Positions 25,871 to 35,277 are shown, counted from the stretch's first letter. The stretch: 64,000 bases of DNA from Pseudomonas fluorescens (GCF_003732425.1 NZ_MOBX01000015.1:514303-578302); one strand, 5' to 3'. Numbers and translations: made by a program. Notes: generated by a model not told the origin, from the letters alone.

Positions 25871-26766
25871 TGCGCGCACTCCCGGCGGTTCTACATTAGT
25901 GAGCTTAGCGGCCTTGCCCAAGGGCAGCGCACCAAGCGACAGACCGGCAGCATACCTGCGAATGCGCCGACCTTCACGACAACAGGCCACTTGCCATTCT
26001 CCAGATGCCCCGAGATGTGACACTTTTAACCGGCACGCACCAGCTCAGTACCTGGACTGATGACTGCCCCACTGAAATGGCTGAAAAACCTGAAAGCGCT
26101 CACGACCACACTCCGGCTGAACTGTATGAATCCCGTACAGCCGGTAAATTTTTTTGCACCAAAACCGCACAGTGCGTCTACGCTCAGTGCGGCAGGCATC
26201 CGCCAAATACTCACCGGCGGGGTGAACCGGTAACGTTTTTTGTTGTCATGCGCCTGCTACGGTGTGGCAACACCATAGGAACAATCGCGTCAAGCCCCAA
26301 TAAAAATGGGCTTGGCGCCCAGTATTTACGAGGTTTTTACAGGTAAAGACAGGTGTTCAGAAAAATAACCGCACCGAAATTGCGGTTTGTGCACGCTTGT
26401 TGCATTCGTACTCACATGGACTATAAGCGCACCACGGGAAGTGGGAGCCTTAAGCCCAATAAAAACAGTGGCAGGGTTGCCCGATGGAGATTCAAGTGTT
26501 TTGCCAGGGACTCTTTTTTAGCGATGCAAACGGCAAAAAAAACAGCGAGAAAGTTGTCGGTCCGGTTGCATCGGTACTGTGAATTTGCGACATCTACAAA
26601 GCCAATTGCGACAGCGTCGTAAAGAAGGTGAAAGGTTAGATTCGCAAGTATCGCCAACAATGTCGGCGTGATATAAGTTTGCGCCGACACAAAAAGAAAG
26701 AGCCGCCCAGATAATAAAACAGGTGGGACGGCAGTACTCTTCTAAAAACCAAAGGAGCAAATCACG
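25871..26766. other. ~900-base interval without a convincing gene (porin upstream region)
   Basis: AT-richer than its surroundings. Short frames here have poor codon use and no recognisable motif. It holds two related A-rich segments (GCCCAATAAAAA at about 26300 and 26455) and an inverted repeat TGTCGGCG...CGCCGACA (26661-26668 with 26682-26689) 78 bases before the porin start, which could be an operator or leader structure. An undetected small RNA is possible. Confidence 0.5.
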
Positions 26767-28104
26767 ATGCGCGTGATGAAGTGGAGCATGATCGCCCTGG
26801 CTGTTGCAGCAGGCACCTCGCAGTTCGCAATGGCGTCCTCTCAAGACGAGTCCAAAGGTTTCCTGGAAGACCAGAGTCTGAAACTGAAGACTCGTATGGA
26901 ATACATGAACCGTGACTACAAAAACGGCGCGGGTAACGTTTCCAACGGTGACGGCACTTTCAAAAGTGGCTATCGCCAGGACACCGGTGTAAGCCAACTG
27001 CTGACTTACGAGTCGGGCTTCACTCAAGGCACCGTAGGTTTCGGTCTCGATGCCATGGCCATGGGTTCGGTCAAACTGGACGGCGGTTCGGGTCGTCGCG
27101 GTAACGGCCTGTTCGCAGTCGACAGCGACGGCAACCCGGAAAAATCCCAGGGCAAAATCGGCGGCGCAGTCAAATTCCGCGTATCCGACACCGTGCTGAA
27201 ATACGGCCAGCAATTCGTTGCCAGCCCGGTTTTCGCCACTGACGACAGCCGTCTGATTCCAGAAGTCGCCACCGGTACCCTGATCACTTCCAAAGAGATC
27301 AAAGGTCTGGAGCTGAGCGCAGGTCGCTTCACCGCGCTGAGCAAGCAAACAGGCATGGGCCGTGACAGCATCGGCGGCCTGCCAGATGAAGATGGCAATG
27401 GCGGCAAAGGCCTGACCAACATCAACATCTTTGGTGCTAGCTACTCCTTCACCGATAACTTCACCGGTGCTTTGGCTGCTTCCGACGCTGACGACTACTT
27501 CAAGAAGTACTACGTCAACCTGAACTACACCTTGCCAATCAACGACGAGCAGTCGCTGAACTTCGACTTCAACGGCTACCACACCAAGGGCGATAGCCGC
27601 GGTGACCTGGTTGACGCGATCGGCGACGGCACCACTGGTGTGGACAACAACCTGTGGTCCCTGGCCGCTGCGTACAGCATCGGTGCCCACAAATTCACCC
27701 TCGCTCACCAGCGCTCCAGCGGCGACAACGCTTACTACTATGGCGTTGACGGTAACAGCACCATCTTCGTTGCCAACTCCATTCAGATCTCCGACTTCGT
27801 GGGCCGCGACGAGCGTTCCTGGCAAGCTCGCTACGACCTGAACATGAAAACCTACGGCGTACCTGGCCTGAGTTTCATGACCCGTTACGTGATGGGTGAC
27901 CACATCACCACCAACGGTCTGGGTGAAGGCAAGGAAAACGAGTGGAACGCCGAGTCCAAGTACGTGATCCAGGAAGGCCCGGCCAAAGACCTGTCGTTCC
28001 GTCTGCGTTATGCCATGTACCGCTCCAACGGCGCTTACAGTGGCTACTCGTCTGATAACAACGACACCCGTCTGATCGTTGAGTACCCACTGAACATTCT
28101 CTAA
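26767..28104 (+). CDS. OprD-family outer-membrane porin
   Basis: 445-residue precursor of an 18-strand substrate-specific porin. The signal peptide is cleaved near QFAMA-SSQDE. Family marks: FLEDQSLKLKTRMEYMNRDYK, TYESGFTQGTVGFGLDAMAMGSVKLDGG, and the C-terminal strand DTRLIVEYPLNIL ending with an aromatic/hydrophobic residue pattern for BAM. The AAGGAG site is clear. In gene order (next to the HIT-slyX-dps-aspS block) it matches the oprD position of P. aeruginosa, but the sequence could equally be OprQ/OprE-like, so no symbol is given. Substrates are likely amino acids or small carboxylates. Confidence 0.9.
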   Translation: MRVMKWSMIALAVAAGTSQFAMASSQDESKGFLEDQSLKLKTRMEYMNRDYKNGAGNVSNGDGTFKSGYRQDTGVSQLLTYESGFTQGTVGFGLDAMAMGSVKLDGGSGRRGNGLFAVDSDGNPEKSQGKIGGAVKFRVSDTVLKYGQQFVASPVFATDDSRLIPEVATGTLITSKEIKGLELSAGRFTALSKQTGMGRDSIGGLPDEDGNGGKGLTNINIFGASYSFTDNFTGALAASDADDYFKKYYVNLNYTLPINDEQSLNFDFNGYHTKGDSRGDLVDAIGDGTTGVDNNLWSLAAAYSIGAHKFTLAHQRSSGDNAYYYGVDGNSTIFVANSIQISDFVGRDERSWQARYDLNMKTYGVPGLSFMTRYVMGDHITTNGLGEGKENEWNAESKYVIQEGPAKDLSFRLRYAMYRSNGAYSGYSSDNNDTRLIVEYPLNIL

Positions 28105-28148
28105 TAGAGATGTACAGCTGACGTACTGTAGAGCACTGCTCTAACAAG

Positions 28149-28182
28149 AACCGCTCACCTGATTCAGGTGGGCGGTTTTTTT
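28149..28182 (+). terminator. Porin terminator
   Basis: ACCGCTCACCTGA pairs with TCAGGTGGGCGGT followed by seven T. Confidence 0.94.
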
Positions 28183-28256
28183 ATGCGTGAAGTAATCTGC
28201 TTTCAGTCGACAAGATTAGCCAGCTATCTATTAGCCAGCAAACTTTCACAACAGGC

Positions 28257-28293
28257 ATAAAAAAACCCAAGAGTGCAAACATCTCTTGGGTCC
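28257..28293 (-). terminator. mscS terminator
   Basis: On the minus strand, ACCCAAGAG pairs with CTCTTGGGT across a 10-base loop, followed by seven T. Confidence 0.93.
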
Positions 28294-28331
28294 GACATAA
28301 ATAACTGACCGCGAGGCCAGTATCAATGTTG

Positions 28332-29174
28332 TTACTGCACAGCGTTTTCCTGAACTACACGAATCACCCGCTGCGGAAACGGAATATCAATGCCGGCAGT
28401 CTTCAAGCGATCACGCGACTGCTCGTTAAACATAAACATCACATCCCAATAGTCTGCGGTTTTCACCCACACACGCAGGGAAACCGTGATCGAACTGTCA
28501 CCCAGGGTCGAAATCACCGCTTGCGGCGCCGGATCCTGCAGAACGCGCTCATCCTTGGCCAGATCCAGCAGCACCTGACGGGCCTTTTGCAGATCGGCTT
28601 CGTAATCCACACCCACATCGAACACAACCTTGCGGGTTGGCTGACGGTTGGTGTTGGTAATGATGCCATTCGACAGGTTGCCGTTTGGCACGATGATGGT
28701 TTTGTTGTCACCGGTACGCAGCACGGTGTGGAAAATCTGGATGCTGTCAACCGTACCCGACACGCCTTGCGCCTCAATCCAGTCACCGATACGGAACGGA
28801 CGGAACAGCAGAATCAGCACACCGCCAGCGAAGTTCGCCAGGCTGCCCTGCAACGCCAGGCCGATCGCTAGACCAGCCGCACCGATCGCCGCAACGAACG
28901 AGGTGGTTTCAACGCCGATCATCGAAGCGACGCTGACAATCAGCAGCACCTTGAGAATGATGTTCGCCAGGCTGCTGATAAAACCCTGCAGTGCCAGATC
29001 GGCATTACGCAGGGCCAGCAGACCGCCGAGTTTTTGCGTGACCTTGTTGATCAGCCACCAGCCGATGGCCAGGGTAATCACTGCAAGCAGCACGCGGCTG
29101 CCGTATTCCATAATCATCGGGATCCACGCCTGGGATGCCTTGACCAGGTTGTCCACCTCAGCATTCAAATCCAT
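28332..29174 (-). CDS. mscS: Small-conductance mechanosensitive channel MscS
   Basis: 280-residue inner-membrane channel that opens under hypo-osmotic tension. There are three N-terminal helices; the pore-lining third helix is the Gly/Ala-rich AIGAAGLAIGLALQGSLANFAGGVLILLFRPF (about residues 95-127), then the beta domain (VPNGNLSNGIITN) and the C-terminal vestibule. The length is close to the E. coli MscS of 286 residues. Confidence 0.94.
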   Translation of the reverse strand: MDLNAEVDNLVKASQAWIPMIMEYGSRVLLAVITLAIGWWLINKVTQKLGGLLALRNADLALQGFISSLANIILKVLLIVSVASMIGVETTSFVAAIGAAGLAIGLALQGSLANFAGGVLILLFRPFRIGDWIEAQGVSGTVDSIQIFHTVLRTGDNKTIIVPNGNLSNGIITNTNRQPTRKVVFDVGVDYEADLQKARQVLLDLAKDERVLQDPAPQAVISTLGDSSITVSLRVWVKTADYWDVMFMFNEQSRDRLKTAGIDIPFPQRVIRVVQENAVQ

Positions 29175-29208
29175 GTTCTATCTCCTGATTTCCGGCTACC
29201 CGGGCTGT

Positions 29209-29261
29209 AAAAAATCAGCGGCAGAAAGACTGAACCTGTTGGGGCTCAATCGTTTCTGCCG
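29209..29261 (-). terminator. yajQ terminator
   Basis: On the minus strand, CGGCAGAAA pairs with TTTCTGCCG around a 25-base loop, followed four bases later by six T. Confidence 0.75.
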
Positions 29262-29313
29262 TTGCTTGGGCCTCGGACGCTGAAAACGCCGAGAGGTTCC
29301 CCGACCGGAAAGC

Positions 29314-29799
29314 TTAGTCGCGGAAGTTGTTGAACTGCAGTGGCATGCCGAATTCCTTGGCCCGCAGTGCCGCGATGGCTTCTTGCAGGTCGTCACGCTT
29401 CTTGCCGGTTACACGTACCTGCTCGCCTTGAATAGCGGCCTGCACTTTTAGCTTGGCGTCCTTGATGTGGCCGACGATTTTCTTCGCCAGCTCCTTGTCG
29501 ATGCCTTCCTTGAGCACGGCGTCCTGCTTCATCAGCTTGCCCGAGGCGTACTCGTCTTTGACTTCAAGGCACTGCACGTCGATCTTGCGCTTGACCAGCG
29601 CCAGCTTGAGGATTTCGATCATCGCTTCCAGCTGGAACCCGGCTTCAGCGGTCAGGCTGACGGTGAGGTCCTTTTCCTTGAACTCGAAGCTGCCTTTGCC
29701 TTTCAGGTCATAACGACGATCGAGTTCCTTCACGGCGTTCTCGACCGCGTTGGTGAGTTCGTGTTTGTCCAGTTCGGATACCACGTCGAACGACGGCAT
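29314..29799 (-). CDS. yajQ: YajQ-family nucleotide-binding protein
   Basis: 161-residue protein with two ferredoxin-like domains and the signature MPSFDVVSELDKHELTNAVENAVKEL. Family members bind nucleic acids, and cyclic di-GMP in Xanthomonas and P. aeruginosa (established for homologues). It lies alone, divergent from the PanE-like gene and upstream of mscS, the same order as P. aeruginosa PA4394-PA4397 from memory. Confidence 0.93.
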   Translation of the reverse strand: MPSFDVVSELDKHELTNAVENAVKELDRRYDLKGKGSFEFKEKDLTVSLTAEAGFQLEAMIEILKLALVKRKIDVQCLEVKDEYASGKLMKQDAVLKEGIDKELAKKIVGHIKDAKLKVQAAIQGEQVRVTGKKRDDLQEAIAALRAKEFGMPLQFNNFRD

Positions 29800-29939
29800 G
29801 TAATCTCTCCAATAAAAAGGCGCGCTCGATGTGGATGGAGCGCGCTTGGCTTGCGGTTAAAATCGGGCTCATTATAACGGGTCTTTTCCCACCGACACGG
29901 CGAGCCGCACATGCCTGTACGCAATCGAGCAAAAAACTG

Positions 29940-30857
29940 ATGTCCACCACCTGGCATGTACTGGGCGCCGGTAGCCTCGGCACGCTGTGGGCTACCCGTC
30001 TGGCCCGCGCCGGTCTGCCGGTCAGGCTGATACTGCGTGATGCCGAGCGCTTGCGCAGCTATGAAGCCGTGGGCGGATTGACGCTGGTCGAACAAGGTCA
30101 GGCCAGCACCTATGCCGTGCCCGGGGAAACACCCGACAGCCCCGAGCCGATTCACCGCTTGCTGGTCGCGTGCAAGGCCTACGACGCCGAAAGCGCCGTC
30201 GCCCGCCTCGCTCCGCGCCTGACGGCTGACGCCGAATTGATCCTTCTGCAAAACGGCCTTGGCAGTCAGGATGCCGTGGCCACGCGGATGCCACAGGCGC
30301 GCTGCATCAGTGCCTCCAGCACCGAAGGTGCGTTTCGCGATGGCGACTGGCGTGTGGTGTTTGCCGGACACGGATTCACCTGGCTGGGCGACGCTGGCCA
30401 TCCGGTCGCGCCGATCTGGCTGGACGATCTGGATGCGGCAAAGATCCCCCACGAATGGAGCACCGATATCCTTACGCGGTTGTGGCGCAAACTGGCGCTC
30501 AACTGCGCGATCAATCCGCTGACCGTGCTACACGACTGCCGCAATGGCGGCTTACAGGCACATCACTGCGAAGTCGCCACGTTGTGTGCTGAACTGGCCG
30601 AGTTACTCGAACGGTGCGGCCAACCCGCCGCCGCCGACAATCTGCAACAGGAAGTCGAACGGGTCATCCACGCCACGGCGGCCAATTACTCGTCGATGTA
30701 TCAGGACGTCGCTAACCGGCGCCGCACCGAAATCAGCTATCTGCTGGGCCACGCCTGCAAAGTCGCCGCGCGCCACCAGTTGAATCTGCCGCACCTCAAT
30801 CAATTGCAGCAGCGCCTCGTCACCCATCTGCACAGCCTCGGATTGCCCAGCGACTGA
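29940..30857 (+). CDS. 2-dehydropantoate 2-reductase (PanE-like)
   Basis: 305-residue NADPH-dependent ketopantoate reductase family enzyme; the family reaction reduces ketopantoate to pantoate for pantothenate. The N-terminal Rossmann motif is VLGAGSLGTLWATRLA, and the catalytic lysine region RLWRKLALNCAINPLT is intact. Several paralogues of this family usually exist, so the true panE identity is not proven. The start at 29940 (MSTTWHVLGAG) lies beside the Rossmann strand. It is 45 bases upstream of the sensor kinase and probably co-transcribed. Confidence 0.85.
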   Translation: MSTTWHVLGAGSLGTLWATRLARAGLPVRLILRDAERLRSYEAVGGLTLVEQGQASTYAVPGETPDSPEPIHRLLVACKAYDAESAVARLAPRLTADAELILLQNGLGSQDAVATRMPQARCISASSTEGAFRDGDWRVVFAGHGFTWLGDAGHPVAPIWLDDLDAAKIPHEWSTDILTRLWRKLALNCAINPLTVLHDCRNGGLQAHHCEVATLCAELAELLERCGQPAAADNLQQEVERVIHATAANYSSMYQDVANRRRTEISYLLGHACKVAARHQLNLPHLNQLQQRLVTHLHSLGLPSD

Positions 30858-30902
30858 GCAGCGGCTACGCTGGCCACTTGTTCCTTTGTTGCGATAAACC
30901 TG

Positions 30903-32939
30903 ATGCCATTGCGCCAGCGTCTCGAAAACCTGCCGGTCGGCCAAAAACTACTGGCCGCCCTGCTGGTGCTGTTGACCACGGTCCTGCTGGTCGCCAACCT
31001 GACCTTTATCAGCGCCGCCTATTACATCTCTCAGGAAAGCATGGCACCACAGGCCTTGCAGACCATCGGCCGGCTGATTTCCAACCCGAGCCTGGTCAGC
31101 GAAGCCCTGCAATCGCCGCAAAGCGCCGAGCGTCTGCTCAAAGAACTCGACAGTTACTCGCCGCTGCGCGCCGCCGCGCTGTATGACGGCAAGGGCGAAC
31201 GCCTGGCGCAAGTCCAGCACGGCGACAAACTCAACCTGCCGGAACGCTATCGGCACATCGAAGCGTGGCAACTGACCGAGTTTCGCAGCAACCAGTTGAT
31301 CACCCTGCCCCGCCCTGGCACCGCGCCGGGCCACTTGTTGCTGGTCGCCAGCAGCGAGCTGCCAATGGCGTTCTACACCGGCACCCTGACCGCGAGCCTC
31401 GGCATCCTGATTTTCAGCGTGCTGCTGTGGCTGGTCATTGCCCGGCAGATCAAACGCCTGATCACTCGGCCGATTCATCAGCTTGAGGAGTTGTCGCGCC
31501 AGGTCACCCGCGAAGAGAACTACGCCCTGCGCGCCTCGCGCGGCAATCATGACGAGATCGGTAGCCTCGCCGAGGCGTTCAACACCATGCTCTCGCGCAT
31601 CGAAGCCCGTGAGCAGCAACTCAAACGCGCCCGCGATGACTCGCAAGCGGCTTACGATCAGGCTCAGGGGCTGGCTGAGGAAACCCGCCACACCAACCGC
31701 AAGCTGGAACTGGAAGTCCAGGTGCGCAGCAAAATCGAAAAGAAGCTCACCGGTTTCCAGAACTACCTCAACAGCATCATCGACTCGATGCCCTCGGCGC
31801 TGATCGCCCTCGACGAGCAGCTTTACGTCACCCAGTGGAATCAGGAGGCCAGCGCCCTCTCCGGTACGCGGCTGGACGAAGCACTGAACCAGCCGATCTT
31901 CCTCGCCTTCGAACCACTCAAACCGTTTCTGCCGCAACTCAAGCAGACCGTCGAACAGCACACCGTGGCGAAAATCGAGCGAGTCACATGGTTCAAGGAT
32001 GAGGAGCCCAAGCATTACGCGCTAACGTTCTACCCGCTGATGGGTGGCGCCGGGCGGGGTGTGGTGATCCGCATCGATGACATCACCCAGCGTCTGTCGC
32101 TGGAAGAAATGATGGTGCAGTCGGAAAAAATGCTCTCGGTCGGTGGCCTCGCCGCCGGCATGGCTCATGAAATCAACAACCCGCTCGGCGCGATCCTGCA
32201 CAACGTGCAGAACATTCGCCGGCGTCTGTCCGCCGAGCTGCCGAAGAACCTCGAAACCGCCGAGCAACTGGGCATCGAGCTGGACACGGTGAACCGCTAC
32301 CTGCAGGGCCGCGAAGTGCCGCAACTGCTCGATGGCATTCAGCAGGCCGGCGCCCGCGCGGCAAAAATCGTCACCCACATGCTCAGTTTCAGTCGTCGCA
32401 GCACCCGGCAAATGGCGCCGTGCGATCTGCCGGCACTGATCGATCAAGCCGTGGAAATCGCCGGCAACGACTTCGACCTGGCCATCGGCTTCGACTTCAA
32501 GGGCCAGGCGATCATCCGCCAGTTCGACCCGGCGCTCGGTCCGGTGCCGGGCACCGCCAACGAACTCGAGCAAGTGCTGCTCAACCTGTTGAAAAACGCT
32601 GCACAGGCTATCCATCAGCGTGAAGACGACAGCGAACCGGGGCGGATCATCCTGCGCACCAAGCTCAATCCGCCGTGGGCCGAAATTCAGGTCGAGGACA
32701 ACGGTATCGGCATGAGCGAGAACGTACGTAAGCGCACCTTCGAGCCATTCTTCACCACCAAGGAAATCGGCCAGGGCACCGGACTTGGCTTGTCGGTGTC
32801 GTACTTCATCATTACCAACAATCACAAAGGGCAGATGGAGGTGCAGTCAGCACCGGGCCAGGGCACCTGTTTCACCTTGCGCCTGCCGCTGACGCAACCG
32901 CTGCCCATCGCTGCCGAAACCAATCCATTATCGAGGTAA
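30903..32939 (+). CDS. Orphan sensor histidine kinase (HAMP-PAS-HisKA-HATPase)
   Basis: 678-residue inner-membrane kinase: a helix at about residues 15-40, a periplasmic domain (to ~150), a second helix (about 155-180), HAMP, a coiled coil (~230-280), a PAS domain (~285-400) with a TQWNQEASALSG core, then HisKA with phospho-acceptor H422 in AAGMAHEINNPLGAIL, N box LNLLKNAAQAI and G boxes DNGIGMS and GQGTGLGLS. The H box resembles NtrB/DctB-type kinases. No response regulator gene is adjacent. By gene order it matches P. aeruginosa PA4398, implicated in motility and biofilm (from memory). Confidence 0.9.
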   Translation: MPLRQRLENLPVGQKLLAALLVLLTTVLLVANLTFISAAYYISQESMAPQALQTIGRLISNPSLVSEALQSPQSAERLLKELDSYSPLRAAALYDGKGERLAQVQHGDKLNLPERYRHIEAWQLTEFRSNQLITLPRPGTAPGHLLLVASSELPMAFYTGTLTASLGILIFSVLLWLVIARQIKRLITRPIHQLEELSRQVTREENYALRASRGNHDEIGSLAEAFNTMLSRIEAREQQLKRARDDSQAAYDQAQGLAEETRHTNRKLELEVQVRSKIEKKLTGFQNYLNSIIDSMPSALIALDEQLYVTQWNQEASALSGTRLDEALNQPIFLAFEPLKPFLPQLKQTVEQHTVAKIERVTWFKDEEPKHYALTFYPLMGGAGRGVVIRIDDITQRLSLEEMMVQSEKMLSVGGLAAGMAHEINNPLGAILHNVQNIRRRLSAELPKNLETAEQLGIELDTVNRYLQGREVPQLLDGIQQAGARAAKIVTHMLSFSRRSTRQMAPCDLPALIDQAVEIAGNDFDLAIGFDFKGQAIIRQFDPALGPVPGTANELEQVLLNLLKNAAQAIHQREDDSEPGRIILRTKLNPPWAEIQVEDNGIGMSENVRKRTFEPFFTTKEIGQGTGLGLSVSYFIITNNHKGQMEVQSAPGQGTCFTLRLPLTQPLPIAAETNPLSR

Positions 32940-32942
32940 CCC

Positions 32943-33527
32943 ATGGGCTTTCGCCTGTCGAAAATCTACACCCGCACCGGTGATAAAGGCGAAACCGGCC
33001 TGGGCGACGGCCGCCGCGTGCCGAAGGACCACCCACGCATCGAGGCCATTGGCGAGGTCGATACGCTGAACAGTCAGGTCGGCGTGTTATTGGCCGGGTT
33101 GCTGGCCGAGCGCGACACGTTTCCGGGGCTGAATGAACTGATCGAGGTGTTGGCGCCTTGTCAGCATCGGTTGTTTGACCTGGGTGGTGAGCTGGCGATG
33201 CCGGAATATAAGGCGTTGAATGCGGCGGAAATCGAGCGTCTGGAAGCAGCGATCGATGTGTGGAATGAGGAACTGGGGCCGCTGGAGAATTTCATTTTAC
33301 CGGGCGGTTCGATGCTGATTGCGCAGGCACACGTTTGCCGCAGCCTGGCGCGCAGTGCCGAGCGGCGTTGTCAGCACTTGAATGGGCTGGAGCCGTTGGC
33401 CGGAGTGGGTCTGGCGTATATCAATCGGTTGTCAGATTTGTTGTTTGTCGCGGCGCGGTTGATTGCGCGGCGGCAGGGGATTGCGGAGATTTTGTGGCAA
33501 CCGGCGGTAAAGCCTGCAGAAATCTAG
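32943..33527 (+). CDS. Cob(I)alamin adenosyltransferase, PduO type
   Basis: 194-residue PduO-family ATP:corrinoid adenosyltransferase that makes the upper ligand of adenosylcobalamin. Family signatures: YTRTGDKGETGLGDGRRVPKDHPRIEAIGEVDTLNSQVG at the N-terminus and the five-helix core motif FILPGGSMLIAQAHVCRSLARSAERR. It begins three bases after the kinase stop, so translation is probably coupled. This is an unusual partner for a sensor kinase. GC and codon use resemble the neighbours. Confidence 0.92.
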   Translation: MGFRLSKIYTRTGDKGETGLGDGRRVPKDHPRIEAIGEVDTLNSQVGVLLAGLLAERDTFPGLNELIEVLAPCQHRLFDLGGELAMPEYKALNAAEIERLEAAIDVWNEELGPLENFILPGGSMLIAQAHVCRSLARSAERRCQHLNGLEPLAGVGLAYINRLSDLLFVAARLIARRQGIAEILWQPAVKPAEI

Positions 33528-33542
33528 CGCCTGAAAGATCGC

Positions 33543-33627
33543 CTTCGCGAGCAGGCTCGCTCCCACATTTGATTGCATTCCAACTGAAGAAATCCGATCA
33601 ACTGTGGGAGCGAGCCTGCTCGCGAAG
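33543..33627. repeat. REP pair (BIME), copy 4 (opposite arm order)
   Basis: Same arms as copy 1 but arranged tail to tail: the CTTCGCGAGCAGGC arm comes first and the CTGTGGGAGCGAG arm second. It is located between the convergent adenosyltransferase and Nudix genes. Confidence 0.88.
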
Positions 33628-33640
33628 AGGCCAGCAGCTT

Positions 33641-34588
33641 TTACAACGAATCAGGCCAGAACGCGCGAATCCCCGCCACGCCTTGCGCACCAACGCCCCA
33701 GGCTTTTTCGCGCTCCGCCGGGCCAACCCCGCCCAACAGAAACACCGGTTTGCTGAAACCTTCGGTCAACGCCTCAGCCTGCTCCCAGCCCAACGGCTGC
33801 GCATCCGGATGGGTCAAGGTCGGCTGCACCGGCGACAGCGTGACGAAATCCACGCCCATCTGCTCGGCCAGCGCCAGCTCTTCAGCGTTGTGGCACGACG
33901 CAGCGAGCCAGCGCTCCGCCGGCAACGGCCGCCCCGCCGCCGCGTATTTACGCAACTGTGCAGAGGTGATGTGCCATCCGGCAGACGGAAAATCGCCGAG
34001 CCATTCGAACGGCCCCTTGATCATCAACTGCGCTTTGCCGGCACACAGGCCGGCCGCGTCGACCGCCAGATCGCGGTATTTGGGATCGTAACCGTTCGGC
34101 GCGCGCAACTGGATCAGTTTGATCCCGCCGGCAATTGCCTTCTGGATCCCGCGCAGCAGCGCCGGGGTTTCCAGGTCTTCCGGGGTAATCAGGTACTCCG
34201 CCGGCAGACGCGCGGCCGCGACGATCGGCTGGTTGGCGGCCGGGAATTCGTAGTTCGCCAGCTCTTTGGCGGTCACCCAGGCCAAAGGCTGACCTTCGGC
34301 ACCGTGCGGCTCGCCGGTGAATGCCGACACTTCCCAGACATCCAGCAATACCTGCTTGTCCGGGTAATCATGGCGCACTTTGATCAGCGGTCGGGCGGCG
34401 CCAACGACGATGCCCAACTCTTCGTGCAGCTCTCGGGCGAGCGCGGTTTCAACCGACTCATCCGCCTCGACCTTACCGCCGGGAAACTCCCACAGACCAC
34501 CCTGGTGCTGGGTATCGGCGCGGCGGGCGATGAGGATTTTGCCACTGCTGTCACGAATGACCGCAGCGGCGACGTGTACACGTTTCAC
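33641..34588 (-). CDS. Nudix hydrolase fused to a ThiE-like domain
   Basis: 315-residue two-domain protein. Residues ~1-130 form a MutT-type Nudix domain with a complete box (GGKVEADESVETALARELHEELGI), likely removing oxidised nucleotides such as 8-oxo-dGTP. Residues ~135-315 form a ThiE/TenI-like TIM barrel (VDFVTLSPVQPTLTHP, VFLLGGVG, GAQGVAGIRAFW), but the usual ThiE active-site LINDR is replaced by MIKGPFEW, so thiamine-phosphate synthase activity is doubtful. The GTG start at 34588 overlaps the GST stop as GTGA and has GGAGG ten bases upstream. Confidence 0.9.
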   Translation of the reverse strand: MKRVHVAAAVIRDSSGKILIARRADTQHQGGLWEFPGGKVEADESVETALARELHEELGIVVGAARPLIKVRHDYPDKQVLLDVWEVSAFTGEPHGAEGQPLAWVTAKELANYEFPAANQPIVAAARLPAEYLITPEDLETPALLRGIQKAIAGGIKLIQLRAPNGYDPKYRDLAVDAAGLCAGKAQLMIKGPFEWLGDFPSAGWHITSAQLRKYAAAGRPLPAERWLAASCHNAEELALAEQMGVDFVTLSPVQPTLTHPDAQPLGWEQAEALTEGFSKPVFLLGGVGPAEREKAWGVGAQGVAGIRAFWPDSL

Positions 34589-35217
34589 GGATTCAGTTCC
34601 TCCAGTCCAGCCTTTTGCCATGCCTTGAAGGCCGGCCATTGGTAGACGGTTTCAACATACGCTTCGTCGGCGGCCGGCAGCTGTACCTGATAAGTACGCA
34701 GACGCACGGCAATCGGCGCGAAGAAGGCATCGGCCAGACTCACCCGGCCAAACAGATACGGACCGCTCTCGGTGGCGGCGGCGCGACATTCGGCCCACAG
34801 CGCGAGCATGCGTTCGATATCAACCTTCACTTCCGGCGGCACTGGGTTCAGCGGTGCGTCGTGGCTCAGATTGAACGGCATGTGATTGCGCATGGCGAAG
34901 AAACCGCTGTGCATCTGGGCGCAGGCGGACCGGGCCTGGGCGCGGGCGAAAATATCGGTCGGCCAGAGTTGCTCGGACGGGAACTGCTCGGCGAGGTATT
35001 CGGCGATGGCCAGCGAGTCGGCGATGGTCCCGCGTGCGGTTTGCAACAACGGCACCTTGGCGGTCGGCGAATGTTTGAGCAAAAGTTCGCGGGTATCGGG
35101 CTTGCCGAGTTTGATCAGCTCTTCGCTGTAGGGTGCGCCGGTCAGCTCAAGCGCCAGTGCGGCGCGCAGGGACCAGGAGGAAAGCAGTTTGTCGCCGATG
35201 ATCAGGTGCAAGGACAT
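34585..35217 (-). CDS. Glutathione S-transferase family protein
   Basis: 210-residue cytosolic GST. The N-terminal thioredoxin-like domain has a serine-rich active site (DKLLSSWSLRAALALE) and the glutathione-binding KVPLLQ...IADSLAIAEYLAE segment. The C-terminal helical domain runs from about residue 90. Substrate unknown. It is coupled to the downstream Nudix-ThiE gene by a 4-base overlap. Confidence 0.9.
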   Translation of the reverse strand: MSLHLIIGDKLLSSWSLRAALALELTGAPYSEELIKLGKPDTRELLLKHSPTAKVPLLQTARGTIADSLAIAEYLAEQFPSEQLWPTDIFARAQARSACAQMHSGFFAMRNHMPFNLSHDAPLNPVPPEVKVDIERMLALWAECRAAATESGPYLFGRVSLADAFFAPIAVRLRTYQVQLPAADEAYVETVYQWPAFKAWQKAGLEELNP

Positions 35218-35277
35218 GGGTGTGGCGCCTTTTCGTCAGTGGAGAAACCTGGAGACTTGCATTCTTCGAGCTGCCGT

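Noticed and set aside
25871..26023. N-terminal extension of the HIT gene
   Set aside because: The family starts near FALDTRLQQD and a GTG with a good ribosome site lies there; the extension is kept only as a possibility.
26005..26622. Two short plus-strand frames upstream of the porin
   Set aside because: Poor codon use, no ribosome site, no recognisable protein.
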